Below, in pieces: positions 51,492 to 60,401 of a stretch of 64,000 nucleotides of DNA. The notes under the pieces are model-generated. The model had not been told where the DNA came from, made no database searches, and was given only the letters and a program-made list of their open reading frames with translations. Position 1 is the stretch's first letter, and each line of letters begins with the position of its first letter. The translations under genes were made by a program, and so were the position numbers. The DNA lies in NCBI RefSeq assembly GCF_023238445.1, contig NZ_CP096658.1, forward strand, positions 3,410,001-3,474,000, in the 5' to 3' direction. The stretch is from Halorussus gelatinilyticus (lineage in GTDB: Archaea; Halobacteriota; Halobacteria; Halobacteriales; Haladaptataceae).

Positions 51492-52874
51492 CTATTCCAG
51501 ATACCCCAAGTCTTCGAGGTGGTCCTCGACCATCTCCTCGTCCTCGGCGATACCTCGGGAACTGCCTTCGCGCAGTCGCTTCATGCGTTCTTGATGGTCG
51601 TCCAGCGCGTCAGCGACCGCCTCGTACTCGGGCGGCGCGTCCTCGGCGCGGTCGTCCTCGGGGCGTTCGTCGGGCGTCTCGCGCACGTCGAAGCAGAACT
51701 CGCCGTCGTCGGCGTGGCGAAGCACCTTCCAGCCGTCGGCTCGCCGGGCACAACAACGGGCGTAGTCTATCTGGCGACCGACGTCGGCGAACGCGTACTC
51801 GCGGGACTCGGCCTCGCCGTCGGCGACTTCGAGCGCCGACTCGCCCTCCCACCCGTCGAAGCCGTCGAGCGAGAGCGCGTCGCAGACGGTCGGTGCCGCG
51901 TCGATGAGTCGAATCTGGCCGTCCACGGTGGCGGCTTCCCTGTCGGGGTGGTGGACGAGGAAGGGGACGCGAAGCACGCCCTCCCAGAACTCCGGCGGGT
52001 GGCCGGCGTGGCCGTGTTCGCCAACGAGTTCGCCGTGGTCGGCGGTGAACACCACCACCGTCTCGTCCAAGAGGTCGCGGTTCTCCAGCGCGGTCAGCAC
52101 GCCGTCGAACTGGTCGTCCACGTAGGCGCACTCGGCGTCGTAGAGTTGCCGGATTAGCTCCCACTCGCGGTCGGTCATCTCGTCGGGGTGGTGGGTCCCC
52201 TTCCGGGAGAGTCCGCGACACTCCGAGAGCGAGAGCGGTTCGTCGAGGAACTGCCGCTGGTACTCGTCGGGGGCCTCGTAGGGGTGGTGGGCGTCCATGT
52301 AGTGGAGCCACGTGAACCAGTCGTCGGAGTCGTCGTCCGACCGGTCGTCTATCCAGTCGAACGCGCGGCGGTTCAGCGACTCGGCGCGCTCGTACTCGCT
52401 CTCCTGTCCGGTCGCGCTGGCGAAGAGGGCGTCCACCCGATTGTAGACCGACTCGATGGTCCGGAACAGCGTCCCGTCCTTGTCGAGGTTCGACTGGACG
52501 AACTGCTTGAGTTTCCCGGCCTCGGCCGCGCCGCTGGCGTCGTACATCGTCTCGAAGCCGCGGTCGTAGTGGTACGACCCGCTGGCGAAGTGGTTGTCGG
52601 TGTAGCCCGCGGTGGCGTAGCCGGCGTCGCGGAGTCGCTCGGCGAGCGTCCGGATGCCGTCGTCGGTGCCGGGTTCGGGGATGCCCAGTCCCTCGATGCT
52701 GGCGAAGTACCGACTGGCGTGAATCGTCGGGAACGAGGCGGGCGTCGAGGGACCGTTGGCGATACACTCGGTGAATTCGACCGCTCCGTCGGCGAACGAC
52801 CGGGTCGCGGGCATCACCTCCGGGTTCACCCGGTCGGCCCGGAGCGAATCCACGGTCACGAGGAGGACGTTCAT
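51492..52874 (-). CDS. sulfatase-fold protein with Thr nucleophile 3
   Basis: The 460-residue protein starts MNVLLVTVDSLRADRVNPEV. Its nucleophile loop is ANGPSTPASFPTIHASRYF, which aligns without gaps to GPWTPPSHGAMFSGRYP of the 45870-47333 protein and again has Thr. It has WLHYMDAHHPYEAPDEY, FTADHGELVGEHGHAGHPPEFWEGVLRVPFLVH, and ends HLEDLGYLE. Promoter GTTTTAAGC at 52896-52904. It faces the 50100 gene convergently. Confidence 0.82.
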   Translation of the reverse strand: MNVLLVTVDSLRADRVNPEVMPATRSFADGAVEFTECIANGPSTPASFPTIHASRYFASIEGLGIPEPGTDDGIRTLAERLRDAGYATAGYTDNHFASGSYHYDRGFETMYDASGAAEAGKLKQFVQSNLDKDGTLFRTIESVYNRVDALFASATGQESEYERAESLNRRAFDWIDDRSDDDSDDWFTWLHYMDAHHPYEAPDEYQRQFLDEPLSLSECRGLSRKGTHHPDEMTDREWELIRQLYDAECAYVDDQFDGVLTALENRDLLDETVVVFTADHGELVGEHGHAGHPPEFWEGVLRVPFLVHHPDREAATVDGQIRLIDAAPTVCDALSLDGFDGWEGESALEVADGEAESREYAFADVGRQIDYARCCARRADGWKVLRHADDGEFCFDVRETPDERPEDDRAEDAPPEYEAVADALDDHQERMKRLREGSSRGIAEDEEMVEDHLEDLGYLE

Positions 52875-52895
52875 ATGCGCTCACTGTCGGCCGAC

Positions 52896-52904
52896 GCTTA
52901 AAAC
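52896..52904 (-). promoter_or_regulatory. TATA box of the 52874 gene
   Basis: GTTTTAAGC on the minus strand, about 26 bases before the ATG, closely matches the box at 45847-45854. Confidence 0.5.
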
Positions 52905-52905
52905 C

Positions 52906-53967
52906 CTACTCGTAGCGAGTCAGCACGCGGTCGGCCACGTCGTCCCACGTCGGGAGCGCGGCGGCGGGCGCGTCGCGTCCGACTGCGTTCCGGACCGCCT
53001 CGGCGACCGTCTCGGGCGCGATCGCCGCCACGCTCTCGCAGTCCGGCCTGTCGGCCCAATCGACCAGCGCGCCCGCCTCCCGGACGACGCAGGGCGTCCC
53101 GGCCGCCAGCGCCTCGGCGACCGTCATGCCGTACGCCTCGAACGTCGAGAGCGTGAGATACGCCGAGGCCCCGGCGTACAGCCCCGGAAGGCGCTCGTCG
53201 GCGACGTAGCCAAGAAACTCGACGCGCGACGCGACGCCCTCCCTGCGTGCGACCGCCTCCAGTTCCTCCCGGTAGTCGCCCGACCCCGCGACTAGCAGGT
53301 CGTACTCCGGCAGCTCCGACAGGGCGCGAATCGCGTGCTGGACGCCCTTGTACGCTTCCAGTCGCCCGACGCAGAGCAGGTAGGGCCGGTCGCGCTCCTC
53401 GGGGGTCGCGTCGGCGAATCGCTCGGCGTTCAGCCCGTTGGGTATCACGGTCGCCTCGACGCCGAAGTCCGAGCGCAGTCGGTCGCGCTCCCAGTCGCTG
53501 ACCGCGATTACCTCGTCGGCGCGGTCGAGCGCCCAACCGCCGAGCGGCCGATAGAGCGAGAGGAGTCTGTCGCGGAAGTCGCTCGCGCTCGCGCCGTGGT
53601 AGTGGGGCGTCACGACGAATCGCGCGTCTTCAGGCCCGGCGCTCCCCCCGACGGCGACCCCCAGCGCCGCGAAGAACGCGGGCAGCGAGTGGTAGTTGTG
53701 AGCGTGGACTACGTCGGGGTCGGCCCGCCGGACCGCGGGCGCGACGCCGGGCGCGACGTGGAACGCGCCGCCGGGCGCGAACCCCCGGAACCGCCGCACT
53801 CGCACCCCCTCGCGGGTCTCGCGCCGCGGGAGGTCCGCCTCGGCGTCGGCCGTGAACACCGTCACGTCGTGGCCGAGGGCGACGAGTCGGCGGCTTATCT
53901 CGGCGACGTGCGTCTCGACGCCGCCGGTGTGTGGCGCGTAGCGCGGCGCGACCTGTAGAATCTTCAT
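52906..53967 (-). CDS. GT4 family glycosyltransferase
   Basis: The 353-residue GT-B enzyme has the acceptor-side N-terminus MKILQVAPRYAPHTGGVETHVAEISRRL, ADPDVVHAHNYHSLPA, and VIAVSDWERDRL. The donor-side C-terminal half has YLLCVGRLEAYKGVQHAIRAL, LLVAGSGDYREELEAVA and LSTFEAYGMTVAEALAAGTPCVV. It begins five bases after the upstream GT2 gene, so the two are one operon. It probably adds a later sugar of the glycan. Confidence 0.92.
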   Translation of the reverse strand: MKILQVAPRYAPHTGGVETHVAEISRRLVALGHDVTVFTADAEADLPRRETREGVRVRRFRGFAPGGAFHVAPGVAPAVRRADPDVVHAHNYHSLPAFFAALGVAVGGSAGPEDARFVVTPHYHGASASDFRDRLLSLYRPLGGWALDRADEVIAVSDWERDRLRSDFGVEATVIPNGLNAERFADATPEERDRPYLLCVGRLEAYKGVQHAIRALSELPEYDLLVAGSGDYREELEAVARREGVASRVEFLGYVADERLPGLYAGASAYLTLSTFEAYGMTVAEALAAGTPCVVREAGALVDWADRPDCESVAAIAPETVAEAVRNAVGRDAPAAALPTWDDVADRVLTRYE

Positions 53968-53972
53968 CGGGG

Positions 53973-55115
53973 TCAGTCGAAGGCTTCCCGAAGCTCTTCG
54001 TCAACTTCCCACGTGCCGTCGCCCTTCCCGCGGAGGAGTTCGACCGCGGCGTGGAGCAGGGAGACCTGCGAGTCGAAGACGGCGTAGACGGCTTGGAGCG
54101 GCCCGAGGAGGTCCTTCTGTCCGAGCCAGACGAATCCGGCGAGCGCGGCCGGAACCGCGAGTCCGGCGAGACCCGCCACGGAGACTCCGGCCGCCGTGAC
54201 CGCCAGCACGTCGAGCGCGACTAGCCACGGCGAGACCACCATGAACCACCAATTGAACGGGAGGACCAGTTTGCCGTAGTTGCCGTACTTGCCGAGCGCG
54301 TCGCGGTGCTGAGCGAGCAGGCGAATCAGGCCCATCCCTCGGCGGTCCTTCTGGAGACGGCGCTTGCCGAAGTCCGAGTGGGACGCCTCCTTGTACCGGA
54401 CCGCGGGGTCGAATATCACGCGGTCGCCGCCCCGACGAATCTTGAGCGCCAACTCGGTGTCGTCGGCCAGCGAGTTGGGGTCGATGGGGACGATGGCGTC
54501 GTTCTCGAACGCCGAGAACGGGCCGTGGAAGATGAGCGTCGAGTCGAGGTGCGATTCGAGCGTCTGGATGTGGGCCTGCACGCCGCGGTAGCCGGCCTCG
54601 ACCTCGCTCCCGCCCAAGACTTCGGCGTTCTGGCCCGTGACCGCGGCCACGTCGGGGTCCGCGAGGTTGGCGGCCGCCTCCCGGAGCGCGTCGTCGGCGA
54701 CGTACGAGTCGCAGTCGGTCTTGACGACCATCTCGTTCTCCGCGGCGGCGTAGGCGTCGTTCAGCGCGGGTGCGAGTCCCCGGCGCTCCTGCTCGCGGAT
54801 GAGGTTCAGGTCGGGCGCGTCCCGGTCGGCGAAGTACTCCTCTATCAGTTCCGGCGTCTCGTCGTCGCTCGAATCCACGACGACCAACTCAACTTTCTCC
54901 ATCGGATAGTCCAGCGACAGCACGTCGTCGAGTTTCTTCTCGATGATTCCCGACTCGTTGTACGTCGGCAGGACGATGCTGACGGTCGGTTCGTCGTCGC
55001 GCTTCTCGGCCGGCGACCCGCTGGGCGAGACGGCCGCGTAGAGGGCGAGATACGCGAGATACGGCAGCGCCGTGGCGGCGACGAGCGCCCCGGCGGCGGC
55101 CACGAAGGAGTTCAT
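53973..55115 (-). CDS. membrane-bound GT2 glycosyltransferase
   Basis: The 380-residue protein has an N-terminal hydrophobic segment (FVAAAGALVAATALPYLAYLAL), then the GT-A domain SIVLPTYNESGIIEKKLDDVL, VVKTDCDSYV (metal-binding DxD-like), DDTELALKIRRGG and RLQKDRRGMGL. Three C-terminal spans follow (from about residue 285), as in processive or dolichol-linked GT2 enzymes. First gene of a two-gene operon with the GT4. A TATA-like GTTATAG (about 55134-55141, minus strand) precedes it. Confidence 0.9.
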   Translation of the reverse strand: MNSFVAAAGALVAATALPYLAYLALYAAVSPSGSPAEKRDDEPTVSIVLPTYNESGIIEKKLDDVLSLDYPMEKVELVVVDSSDDETPELIEEYFADRDAPDLNLIREQERRGLAPALNDAYAAAENEMVVKTDCDSYVADDALREAAANLADPDVAAVTGQNAEVLGGSEVEAGYRGVQAHIQTLESHLDSTLIFHGPFSAFENDAIVPIDPNSLADDTELALKIRRGGDRVIFDPAVRYKEASHSDFGKRRLQKDRRGMGLIRLLAQHRDALGKYGNYGKLVLPFNWWFMVVSPWLVALDVLAVTAAGVSVAGLAGLAVPAALAGFVWLGQKDLLGPLQAVYAVFDSQVSLLHAAVELLRGKGDGTWEVDEELREAFD

Positions 55116-55253
55116 ACGACCGGGTATGGAATCGGACTATAACATACTGTTGGTCGCTCGTCGGCGGGACGGCCGACCGGCGTCTCTTCGTCGGCGAGAC
55201 ACAAGAAAAGATAGTACGGACAGGACGAAAGTGAGAGGAAGGTCGCTACCGGA

Positions 55254-55880
55254 TTAGACCGTGACCGCGCTCTCTTGGGAGAGCGACTGGGGCACGTTCG
55301 CGCGGTAGAGCGTCACTGCGCCGTACTGGGTAGTGAGCTTCAGCTTGACTTCCTCGCCCTCGCCGAGGCCGGTGCCACTTTCGCGGATGGCAGTGGCATC
55401 CATCGTAATCTTGAAGCGGTCGTCCTGTGTGTTGAGAACGGGTTCGGAGCCATCGGGGTCCTTGATGGAGCTGACGTCGAACTCGGTGCCGTTCAGCGTG
55501 TCGGGCGCAGCGGTGTTGTGGACCAGCGTCGTTGCCTCCTCCGGACCGATCCACTCGATGGTGGCCGACGAGAGGTTGATGTCGTCGGACCCGGAGCCGC
55601 GCATGACCGTCAGGTTGATCTTTTCGACTTTCTCGTTGGCCACGTCACCGAACGCGCTGACGACCTGTACGCGGTTCGAGACCTGCGCGCTGGACTCCTG
55701 ACCGGTCTGTTCGGACTTGGTCTGGAGGAAGCCAGCCGTGTTGATGAGCACGCCCGCCGCAATCGCGGCGACCAGCACCATAGCGATGAAGACGATGAGT
55801 GTACCGATACCCACCTGACCGCGGTCGTTGACCGCGCCCTCGATTCTATCTTTTACTGCCGAGAGATAATTCCGTGTCAT
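55254..55880 (-). CDS. archaellin (archaeal flagellin)
   Basis: The 208-residue preprotein has a 21-residue class III signal ending NDRG, then the conserved archaellin helix [20 protein letters not shown] with [13 protein letters not shown]. The prepilin peptidase would cut after the Gly. Mature protein about 187 residues, with sequons NLT, NLS and NGT. A strong ATATATATA box is 55-63 bases upstream, so a leader of about 30 bases is expected. It is alone: no fla/arl accessory genes are in the window. AglB is the probable modifier. Confidence 0.93.
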   Translation of the reverse strand: MTRNYLSAVKDRIEGAVNDRGQVGIGTLIVFIAMVLVAAIAAGVLINTAGFLQTKSEQTGQESSAQVSNRVQVVSAFGDVANEKVEKINLTVMRGSGSDDINLSSATIEWIGPEEATTLVHNTAAPDTLNGTEFDVSSIKDPDGSEPVLNTQDDRFKITMDATAIRESGTGLGEGEEVKLKLTTQYGAVTLYRANVPQSLSQESAVTV

Positions 55881-56157
55881 TATTCGGACCGTATTGTATT
55901 CGGGAGCTTTCCCAACGTGGACGTACCACCAACGATATATATAACATTCGTCTGTTTTCATCGCTGATAATCGGGGGACGGGACGCCGAATATCGACGGT
56001 GAGAGGTCGGCTCGAACGGCTTCGCGTCGGGGGACGAGTCTGACATCGGTGATAGGTCGTCTCGGCGCCCGGCGGGAACTGCGAGCGCCCCCGCTCGGTC
56101 CCCGAGCGAAAGGTCATAGGGTAAGCCTTTTGCGCTCGTGGTGTCCACTGCCTCCCA
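55881..56157. other. archaellin-aglJ divergent intergenic region
   Basis: This 277-base stretch holds the archaellin promoter near 55935-55943 and, before aglJ, AT-richer GGGTAAGCCTTTTG (about 56122-56135). No gene is supported in the middle. Confidence 0.55.
55935..55943 (-). promoter_or_regulatory. strong TATA box of the archaellin gene
   Basis: An uninterrupted alternating ATATATATA, the clearest TATA element in the window, lies 55-63 bases upstream of the archaellin ATG. It predicts a short untranslated leader and high expression. Confidence 0.65.
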
Positions 56158-57066
56158 ATGGCCGACTGCGAGGAGGTTTGCGTTCTCATCCCGACGCTGA
56201 ACGAAGCTAAGACCATCGGCGAGGTTATCGACGGGTTCACCAGTCGCGGGTACGAGAACGTCCTCGTCATCGACGGCAACTCCTCGGACGGGACGACGGA
56301 CATCGCCAGCGACCACGGGGCGCGCGTCATGTCCCAGTCGGGCACGGGGAAGGGGCAGGCGGTCCGCGAAGCCATCGACCACATCGACGCCGAGTACATC
56401 CTGATGCTCGACGGCGACGGCACCTACCGCCCGGAGGACGCCGAGGCGATGCTCGAACCGATACTCGACGGCGAGTACGAACACGTCATCGGCAACCGCT
56501 TCGCCGACATGGAGGAGGGCGCGATGAGTCGCCTCAACGAGTTCGGCAACGGCCTGTTCAACTGGGTGTTCGAGACCATCCACGGCAAGGACTTCGAGGA
56601 CATCCTGAGCGGCTACCGGGCGTTCACCCGCCAGTCGGTGGAGAACTTCTATCTCGACGCGGACGGCTTCGGCGTCGAGACGGAACTCGCCGTCGAGTGT
56701 GTGAAACACGGCGTGCCGACGACGGTGGTGCCGATTCGCTACGAGGCACGGCCCGACGAATCGGATACCAACCTCCACCCGATTCGGGACGGCGGGGTCA
56801 TCCTCGTGACGCTCTATCAACTGGCGAAGACGAGCAACCCGCTGTTCTACTTCGGGAGCGTCGGCGTGGGGAGTTCCCTGGTGGGGGTGACCATCGCCGC
56901 GTTCGTCGCCTACGAGTGGTTCGTGAAGGTGCCCCGCGAGAGCCACGAGGTGCTGGCGGTGGTCGCCGCGTTCGCCATCCTGTTCGGCGTGCAACTGCTG
57001 ATGTTCGGGGTGCTGTCGGACCTCATCGTGACGCTCCACCGCGAGCAGATGCGACGGTTGGAGTGA
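56158..57066 (+). CDS. aglJ: N-glycosylation initiating glycosyltransferase AglJ
   Basis: The 302-residue GT2 enzyme matches AglJ (TIGR04182) in length and layout: [55 protein letters not shown] (metal-binding DGDG), [16 protein letters not shown], and two C-terminal membrane spans ([39 protein letters not shown]). AglJ adds the first hexose to dolichyl phosphate in Haloferax. It lies 16 kb from aglB with the sugar-processing genes between. Confidence 0.93.
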   Translation: MADCEEVCVLIPTLNEAKTIGEVIDGFTSRGYENVLVIDGNSSDGTTDIASDHGARVMSQSGTGKGQAVREAIDHIDAEYILMLDGDGTYRPEDAEAMLEPILDGEYEHVIGNRFADMEEGAMSRLNEFGNGLFNWVFETIHGKDFEDILSGYRAFTRQSVENFYLDADGFGVETELAVECVKHGVPTTVVPIRYEARPDESDTNLHPIRDGGVILVTLYQLAKTSNPLFYFGSVGVGSSLVGVTIAAFVAYEWFVKVPRESHEVLAVVAAFAILFGVQLLMFGVLSDLIVTLHREQMRRLE

Positions 57067-57148
57067 CCGCAGTCCCCGACCGGCGACATTTTTCCGAGTC
57101 CGAACCCGTCGGTACCGTTATCATTCTCGGGAGAGTACGACCGTCCGC

Positions 57149-58849
57149 ATGGGAGAGACACACAACCTCTCGGACTACGACGAGGTGCGCGAATCGTTCT
57201 CGTGGGACGATATTTACGCCGAAGCGGACTGGGACGCGCCCGACGAACTCAACGTCGGTCACGAGGTCTGCGACCGCCACGCCGACGGCGGGGAGAACGT
57301 CGCGCTCCGACAGGTCGGGACCGACGGCGACCTGACGACGTTGACCTTCTCGGAACTGGCCGACCGGTCGAGTCGGTTCGCCAACGTCCTCGAAGAGTTG
57401 GGCGTCGAGCGGGGCGACCGGGTGTTCTCGTACATGCCGCGGATTCCGGAACACTACGTGGCGCTGGTCGGGACGCTCAAGCGCGGCGCGGTGTTCGGCG
57501 GCGTCAACGAGCGGTTCGGTCCGGACGGCATCTCCTACCGACTCGACGACTGCGACGCGTCGGTGGTCGTGACGACCAGCGACAACCGCGACACCGTGGC
57601 CGACGCCCTCGACGACGCCCCCTCGGTCGAACACGTCGTCACGGTGGACCGCGGGGAGGGTGAGTCCGGCGAGGGCATCGAGGAGGACGACCTCGTGTTC
57701 GCCGACGCGCTCGACGACGCGAGCGACGAGTACGAGACCGCCCGGACCGGCGGCGAGGACGACGCGCTGCTGTACTACACCAGCGGGACCACCGGCCCGG
57801 CGAAGGGCGTCCGCCACAGACAGCGGTGGGTCGCGGGCGTCGCCGCCACCCAGAAGTACGCGGTGGACCTCCAACCGGACGACCTCTACTGGTCCACGGC
57901 CGACCTCGGGTGGCTCACCGGCCCCATCAACACGCTCGGCGCGTGGTTCTGGGGCGCGAGTCTCTTCACCTACGAGGGCGAGTTCGACCCCGAGACGTGG
58001 GCCGACCTGCTGGACGAGCACCCGATTTCGGTCCTGTTCAGCGTCCCCACGGCCTACCGGATGCTCCGGGAGAAGGAACACGTACTGGAGGGCGTGGACC
58101 TCGACCTCCGCCACGCGCTCTCCATCGGCGAACCGCTCTCGGCGGGCGTGGTGGACTGGGGCGAGGAGACGCTGGGCGTCACGGTCCACGACACCTACGG
58201 CCAGACCGAGACGGGCAACATGATAATCAACAACTACCCGACGATGGAGTTGAAGCCGGGGAGCATGGGCAAGCCGCTGCCGGGCATCGAGGCCGACGTA
58301 GTAGACCCGGAGACCGGCGAATCGATGCCGCCGGGCGAGACGGGTGAAATCGCCCAGCGCGGCGACTACCCCTGCTTCTTCGCGGAGTACTGGGAGAAAC
58401 CCGAGAAGACCGCCGGATGCTTCGTGGAGGGCCCCGACGGAAAGTGGTACCTCTCGGGGGACCTCGCCCGGAAAGACGAGGATGGCTACTTCTGGTTCGA
58501 GGGTCGCGCGGACGACGTCATCATCTCGTCGGGCTACCGCATCGGTCCGTTCGAGGTCGAGAGTTCGCTCGGCGAGCACCCCGCGGTCGCGGAGGCCGCG
58601 GTGGTGCCCAAGCCCGACCGCGAGCGGGGCAACATCGTCAAGGCCTACGTCGTCCCGAGCGACGACGTAGACCCTGACGACGAACTCGCGGAGGACGTGA
58701 AGACCCACGTCCGCGAGGAACTTTCGGCCCACGAGTACCCCCGCGAAATCGAGTTCGTCGAGGAGCTTCCCAAGACCGTGACCGGGAAGATTCGTCGGAC
58801 GGAACTACAGGACGACGCCCAGCAGGAGGCCGAAGTCGAGCAGGAGTAG
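57149..58849 (+). CDS. AMP-forming acyl-CoA synthetase (acetate-CoA ligase-like)
   Basis: The 566-residue adenylate-forming enzyme has the motifs YYTSGTTGPAKGV (P-loop, about residues 208-220), STADLGWLTGPINTLGAWFWGAS, DTYGQTETGNM, YLSGDLARKDEDGYFWFEGRADDVI, and the C-terminal catalytic Lys motif VTGKIRR. The pattern matches acetyl-/propionyl-type CoA synthetases. It has an acidic tail (AQQEAEVEQE). It follows aglJ by 82 bases with its own promoter-like spacing; a glycosylation link is not implied. Confidence 0.92.
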   Translation: MGETHNLSDYDEVRESFSWDDIYAEADWDAPDELNVGHEVCDRHADGGENVALRQVGTDGDLTTLTFSELADRSSRFANVLEELGVERGDRVFSYMPRIPEHYVALVGTLKRGAVFGGVNERFGPDGISYRLDDCDASVVVTTSDNRDTVADALDDAPSVEHVVTVDRGEGESGEGIEEDDLVFADALDDASDEYETARTGGEDDALLYYTSGTTGPAKGVRHRQRWVAGVAATQKYAVDLQPDDLYWSTADLGWLTGPINTLGAWFWGASLFTYEGEFDPETWADLLDEHPISVLFSVPTAYRMLREKEHVLEGVDLDLRHALSIGEPLSAGVVDWGEETLGVTVHDTYGQTETGNMIINNYPTMELKPGSMGKPLPGIEADVVDPETGESMPPGETGEIAQRGDYPCFFAEYWEKPEKTAGCFVEGPDGKWYLSGDLARKDEDGYFWFEGRADDVIISSGYRIGPFEVESSLGEHPAVAEAAVVPKPDRERGNIVKAYVVPSDDVDPDDELAEDVKTHVREELSAHEYPREIEFVEELPKTVTGKIRRTELQDDAQQEAEVEQE

Positions 58850-58885
58850 TCGGCGTTCGTCGTACGGACGAACTTCCACCCCGGT

Positions 58886-59272
58886 TCAGTCGCTCGTCAT
58901 CGCTCGGAGGTGGGTGTGAACCTCGTCGGTGTCGTTTACGAGCGTGACCGTCTGTCGGGTAGCGTCGTACTCGACGACGTTCGCGTCGGCCATCTTCGGC
59001 AGGTGATTGTGGACGAGCGAGACGCCGACGGTGGTCTGTCCGTCGCCCGCCCGACCGATTTCGGACTGGCGCTCCTCCCACGCGACCAGTTCCGTCGTCA
59101 GTTCGGCCACCGAAAGCGGGGTATCGACGGACCGGAGGTGCTGAAGGGTGAAACGGCGGTAGGGATGAGACAGGACGCTGAAGAGTTCGTCTTGACGGTC
59201 GCCTCCGACCTCGAATCCCAACTTGCTCGTCTCAGAGGCATTGTTTGTCACATCGAAACAGTGGCCTTCCAC
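58886..59272 (-). CDS. DUF7344-like winged-helix protein
   Basis: The 128-residue protein resembles the one at 15363: DELFSVLSHPYRRFTLQHLRSVDTPLSVAELTTELVAWEERQ, then VSLVHNHLPKMADANVVEYDATRQTVTL. The ATG at 59272 is supported by GTTATTTATC (minus strand, about 59295-59304) roughly 28 bases upstream. It is a probable DNA-binding regulator, convergent with the acyl-CoA synthetase gene. Target unknown. Confidence 0.78.
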   Translation of the reverse strand: MEGHCFDVTNNASETSKLGFEVGGDRQDELFSVLSHPYRRFTLQHLRSVDTPLSVAELTTELVAWEERQSEIGRAGDGQTTVGVSLVHNHLPKMADANVVEYDATRQTVTLVNDTDEVHTHLRAMTSD

Positions 59273-59421
59273 GGGGATAAGTGTTGTCTGGCAGATAAAT
59301 AACGGGATGAAGATAACGCAGTTTACGCGCTTCTATCTGGGGTTGACACACGTTTCGGTGTGGGGACCTACATTTCGCCCCGCGATACTGCGCGTTCCGC
59401 AGCGAGCGAGTTTCCGCCGGA

Positions 59422-59952
59422 TTACGGGTCATCTCGGTCGTCGTCCTTGCCGTCGTCGTCCTTGCCGTCGTCGTCCTTGCCGTCGTCGTACGGGTCGGTG
59501 AAGAAGAAGTGATTGAACGGTTGCACTCGTCGCTGGCACAGGATTTCCGAACTCTCTATCGAGAGGCCGACTTCGTGGATGGCGTCGGTGATACGGACGG
59601 TGTCGGCCGTTCCGGTCCCGACTGCCTCGACGAACAGGTTCCGCTGGCCCGTCAGCGTTTCCCGAACGTCTACGACCCCGCGAATATCGAGTACCTGTTC
59701 GACCATCGCGGTTCGCTCCGAGGGCGGTGCCGTACAGACGAACAGCACTTGGAGCGGGAGGTCGGCCGCCTCGTAGTCGATTTTCGGATGGTAGCCCTCG
59801 ATGATTCCGTCGTCTTCGAGTTGCTCGATTCGGTTGCGAACCGTGCTGGCGGAGACGTCGACCTTGTCCGCGATTTCTTGGGCCGTCCGGTTGCGCGCAT
59901 CCATCTGGAGTTCGTGCAGGATTCCCCGATCCACGTTGTCCAACTCGACCAT
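59422..59952 (-). CDS. Lrp/AsnC family regulator with acidic DDGKD-repeat tail
   Basis: The first 60 residues of this 176-residue protein are the Lrp/AsnC HTH (RTAQEIADKVDVSASTVRNRIEQLEDDGIIEGY). A RAM-like ligand-binding domain follows (VLFVCTAPPSERTAMVEQVLDIRGVVDVRETLTGQRNLFVEAVG). The last about 20 residues are unusual: three DDGKD-type units and DDRDDP, encoded by a perfect 15-bp tandem repeat. It probably binds DNA as an octamer. Ligand unknown. Confidence 0.88.
   Translation of the reverse strand: MVELDNVDRGILHELQMDARNRTAQEIADKVDVSASTVRNRIEQLEDDGIIEGYHPKIDYEAADLPLQVLFVCTAPPSERTAMVEQVLDIRGVVDVRETLTGQRNLFVEAVGTGTADTVRITDAIHEVGLSIESSEILCQRRVQPFNHFFFTDPYDDGKDDDGKDDDGKDDDRDDP
59437..59481. 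repeat. 15-bp coding tandem repeat
   Basis: Three exact units of GTCGTCGTCCTTGCC (plus strand) at 59437, 59452 and 59467 encode the acidic DDGKD tail of the Lrp-type regulator. In-frame expansion or contraction would change tail length without a frameshift. Confidence 0.75.
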
Positions 59953-60071
59953 ACCTCGATTCGGGTAGCCACGACAATAGGTGACGGGGCGGATTCGACC
60001 CTCCTGCAGGGAGCGGACACGGACGCCCTGCTTCCGCGAAACGACGGGAAGGACAGAAGCCAGAAACTGAT

Positions 60072-60401
60072 TCAGAGCGGTAACGCAGCACGGACGCGCT
60101 CGATGACGCCCGGCGTCCGTGAGTTCCGGTAGCGTTCGAAGACAGGGTGGAGCGCGTTCAGAAACTCCTGTTTGTCGTCGAACTGCTCACGCTCCACGTC
60201 CGAGACGGCTTCCGAGAGGGGCACGGTGTGGCCGTCGGCGTCGTACTTGATGCGCGGGTTCGAGAGTACCTGCACGACTTCGTCGCCGGTCGCCGGAAAC
60301 GAGAGGTTCCCGCCGTCGAGTTCGGCCGCGACTTCGGCGATGCCGAACTCGATGACGTCGGGACCCTCGTCCGAGTTCGACGGTGGTGGCCTCATGCCCA
60401 T
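60072..60401 (-). CDS. DUF5789-like haloarchaeal protein
   Basis: The protein is about 109 residues, starting MGMRPPPSNSDEGPD (the alternative ATG at 60395 drops two residues). The DUF5789 pattern is recognisable: LDGGNLSFPATGDEVVQVL, DADGHTVPLSEAVSDVEREQFDDKQEFLNALHPVFE. It is probably a small cytosolic regulator or chaperone-like protein of unknown role. Longer upstream extensions look non-coding. Confidence 0.72.
   Translation of the reverse strand: MGMRPPPSNSDEGPDVIEFGIAEVAAELDGGNLSFPATGDEVVQVLSNPRIKYDADGHTVPLSEAVSDVEREQFDDKQEFLNALHPVFERYRNSRTPGVIERVRAALPL

Noticed and set aside
45870-52874. True sulfatase annotation for the three sulfatase-fold genes
   Set aside because: All three lack CxPSR and have Thr at the nucleophile position.
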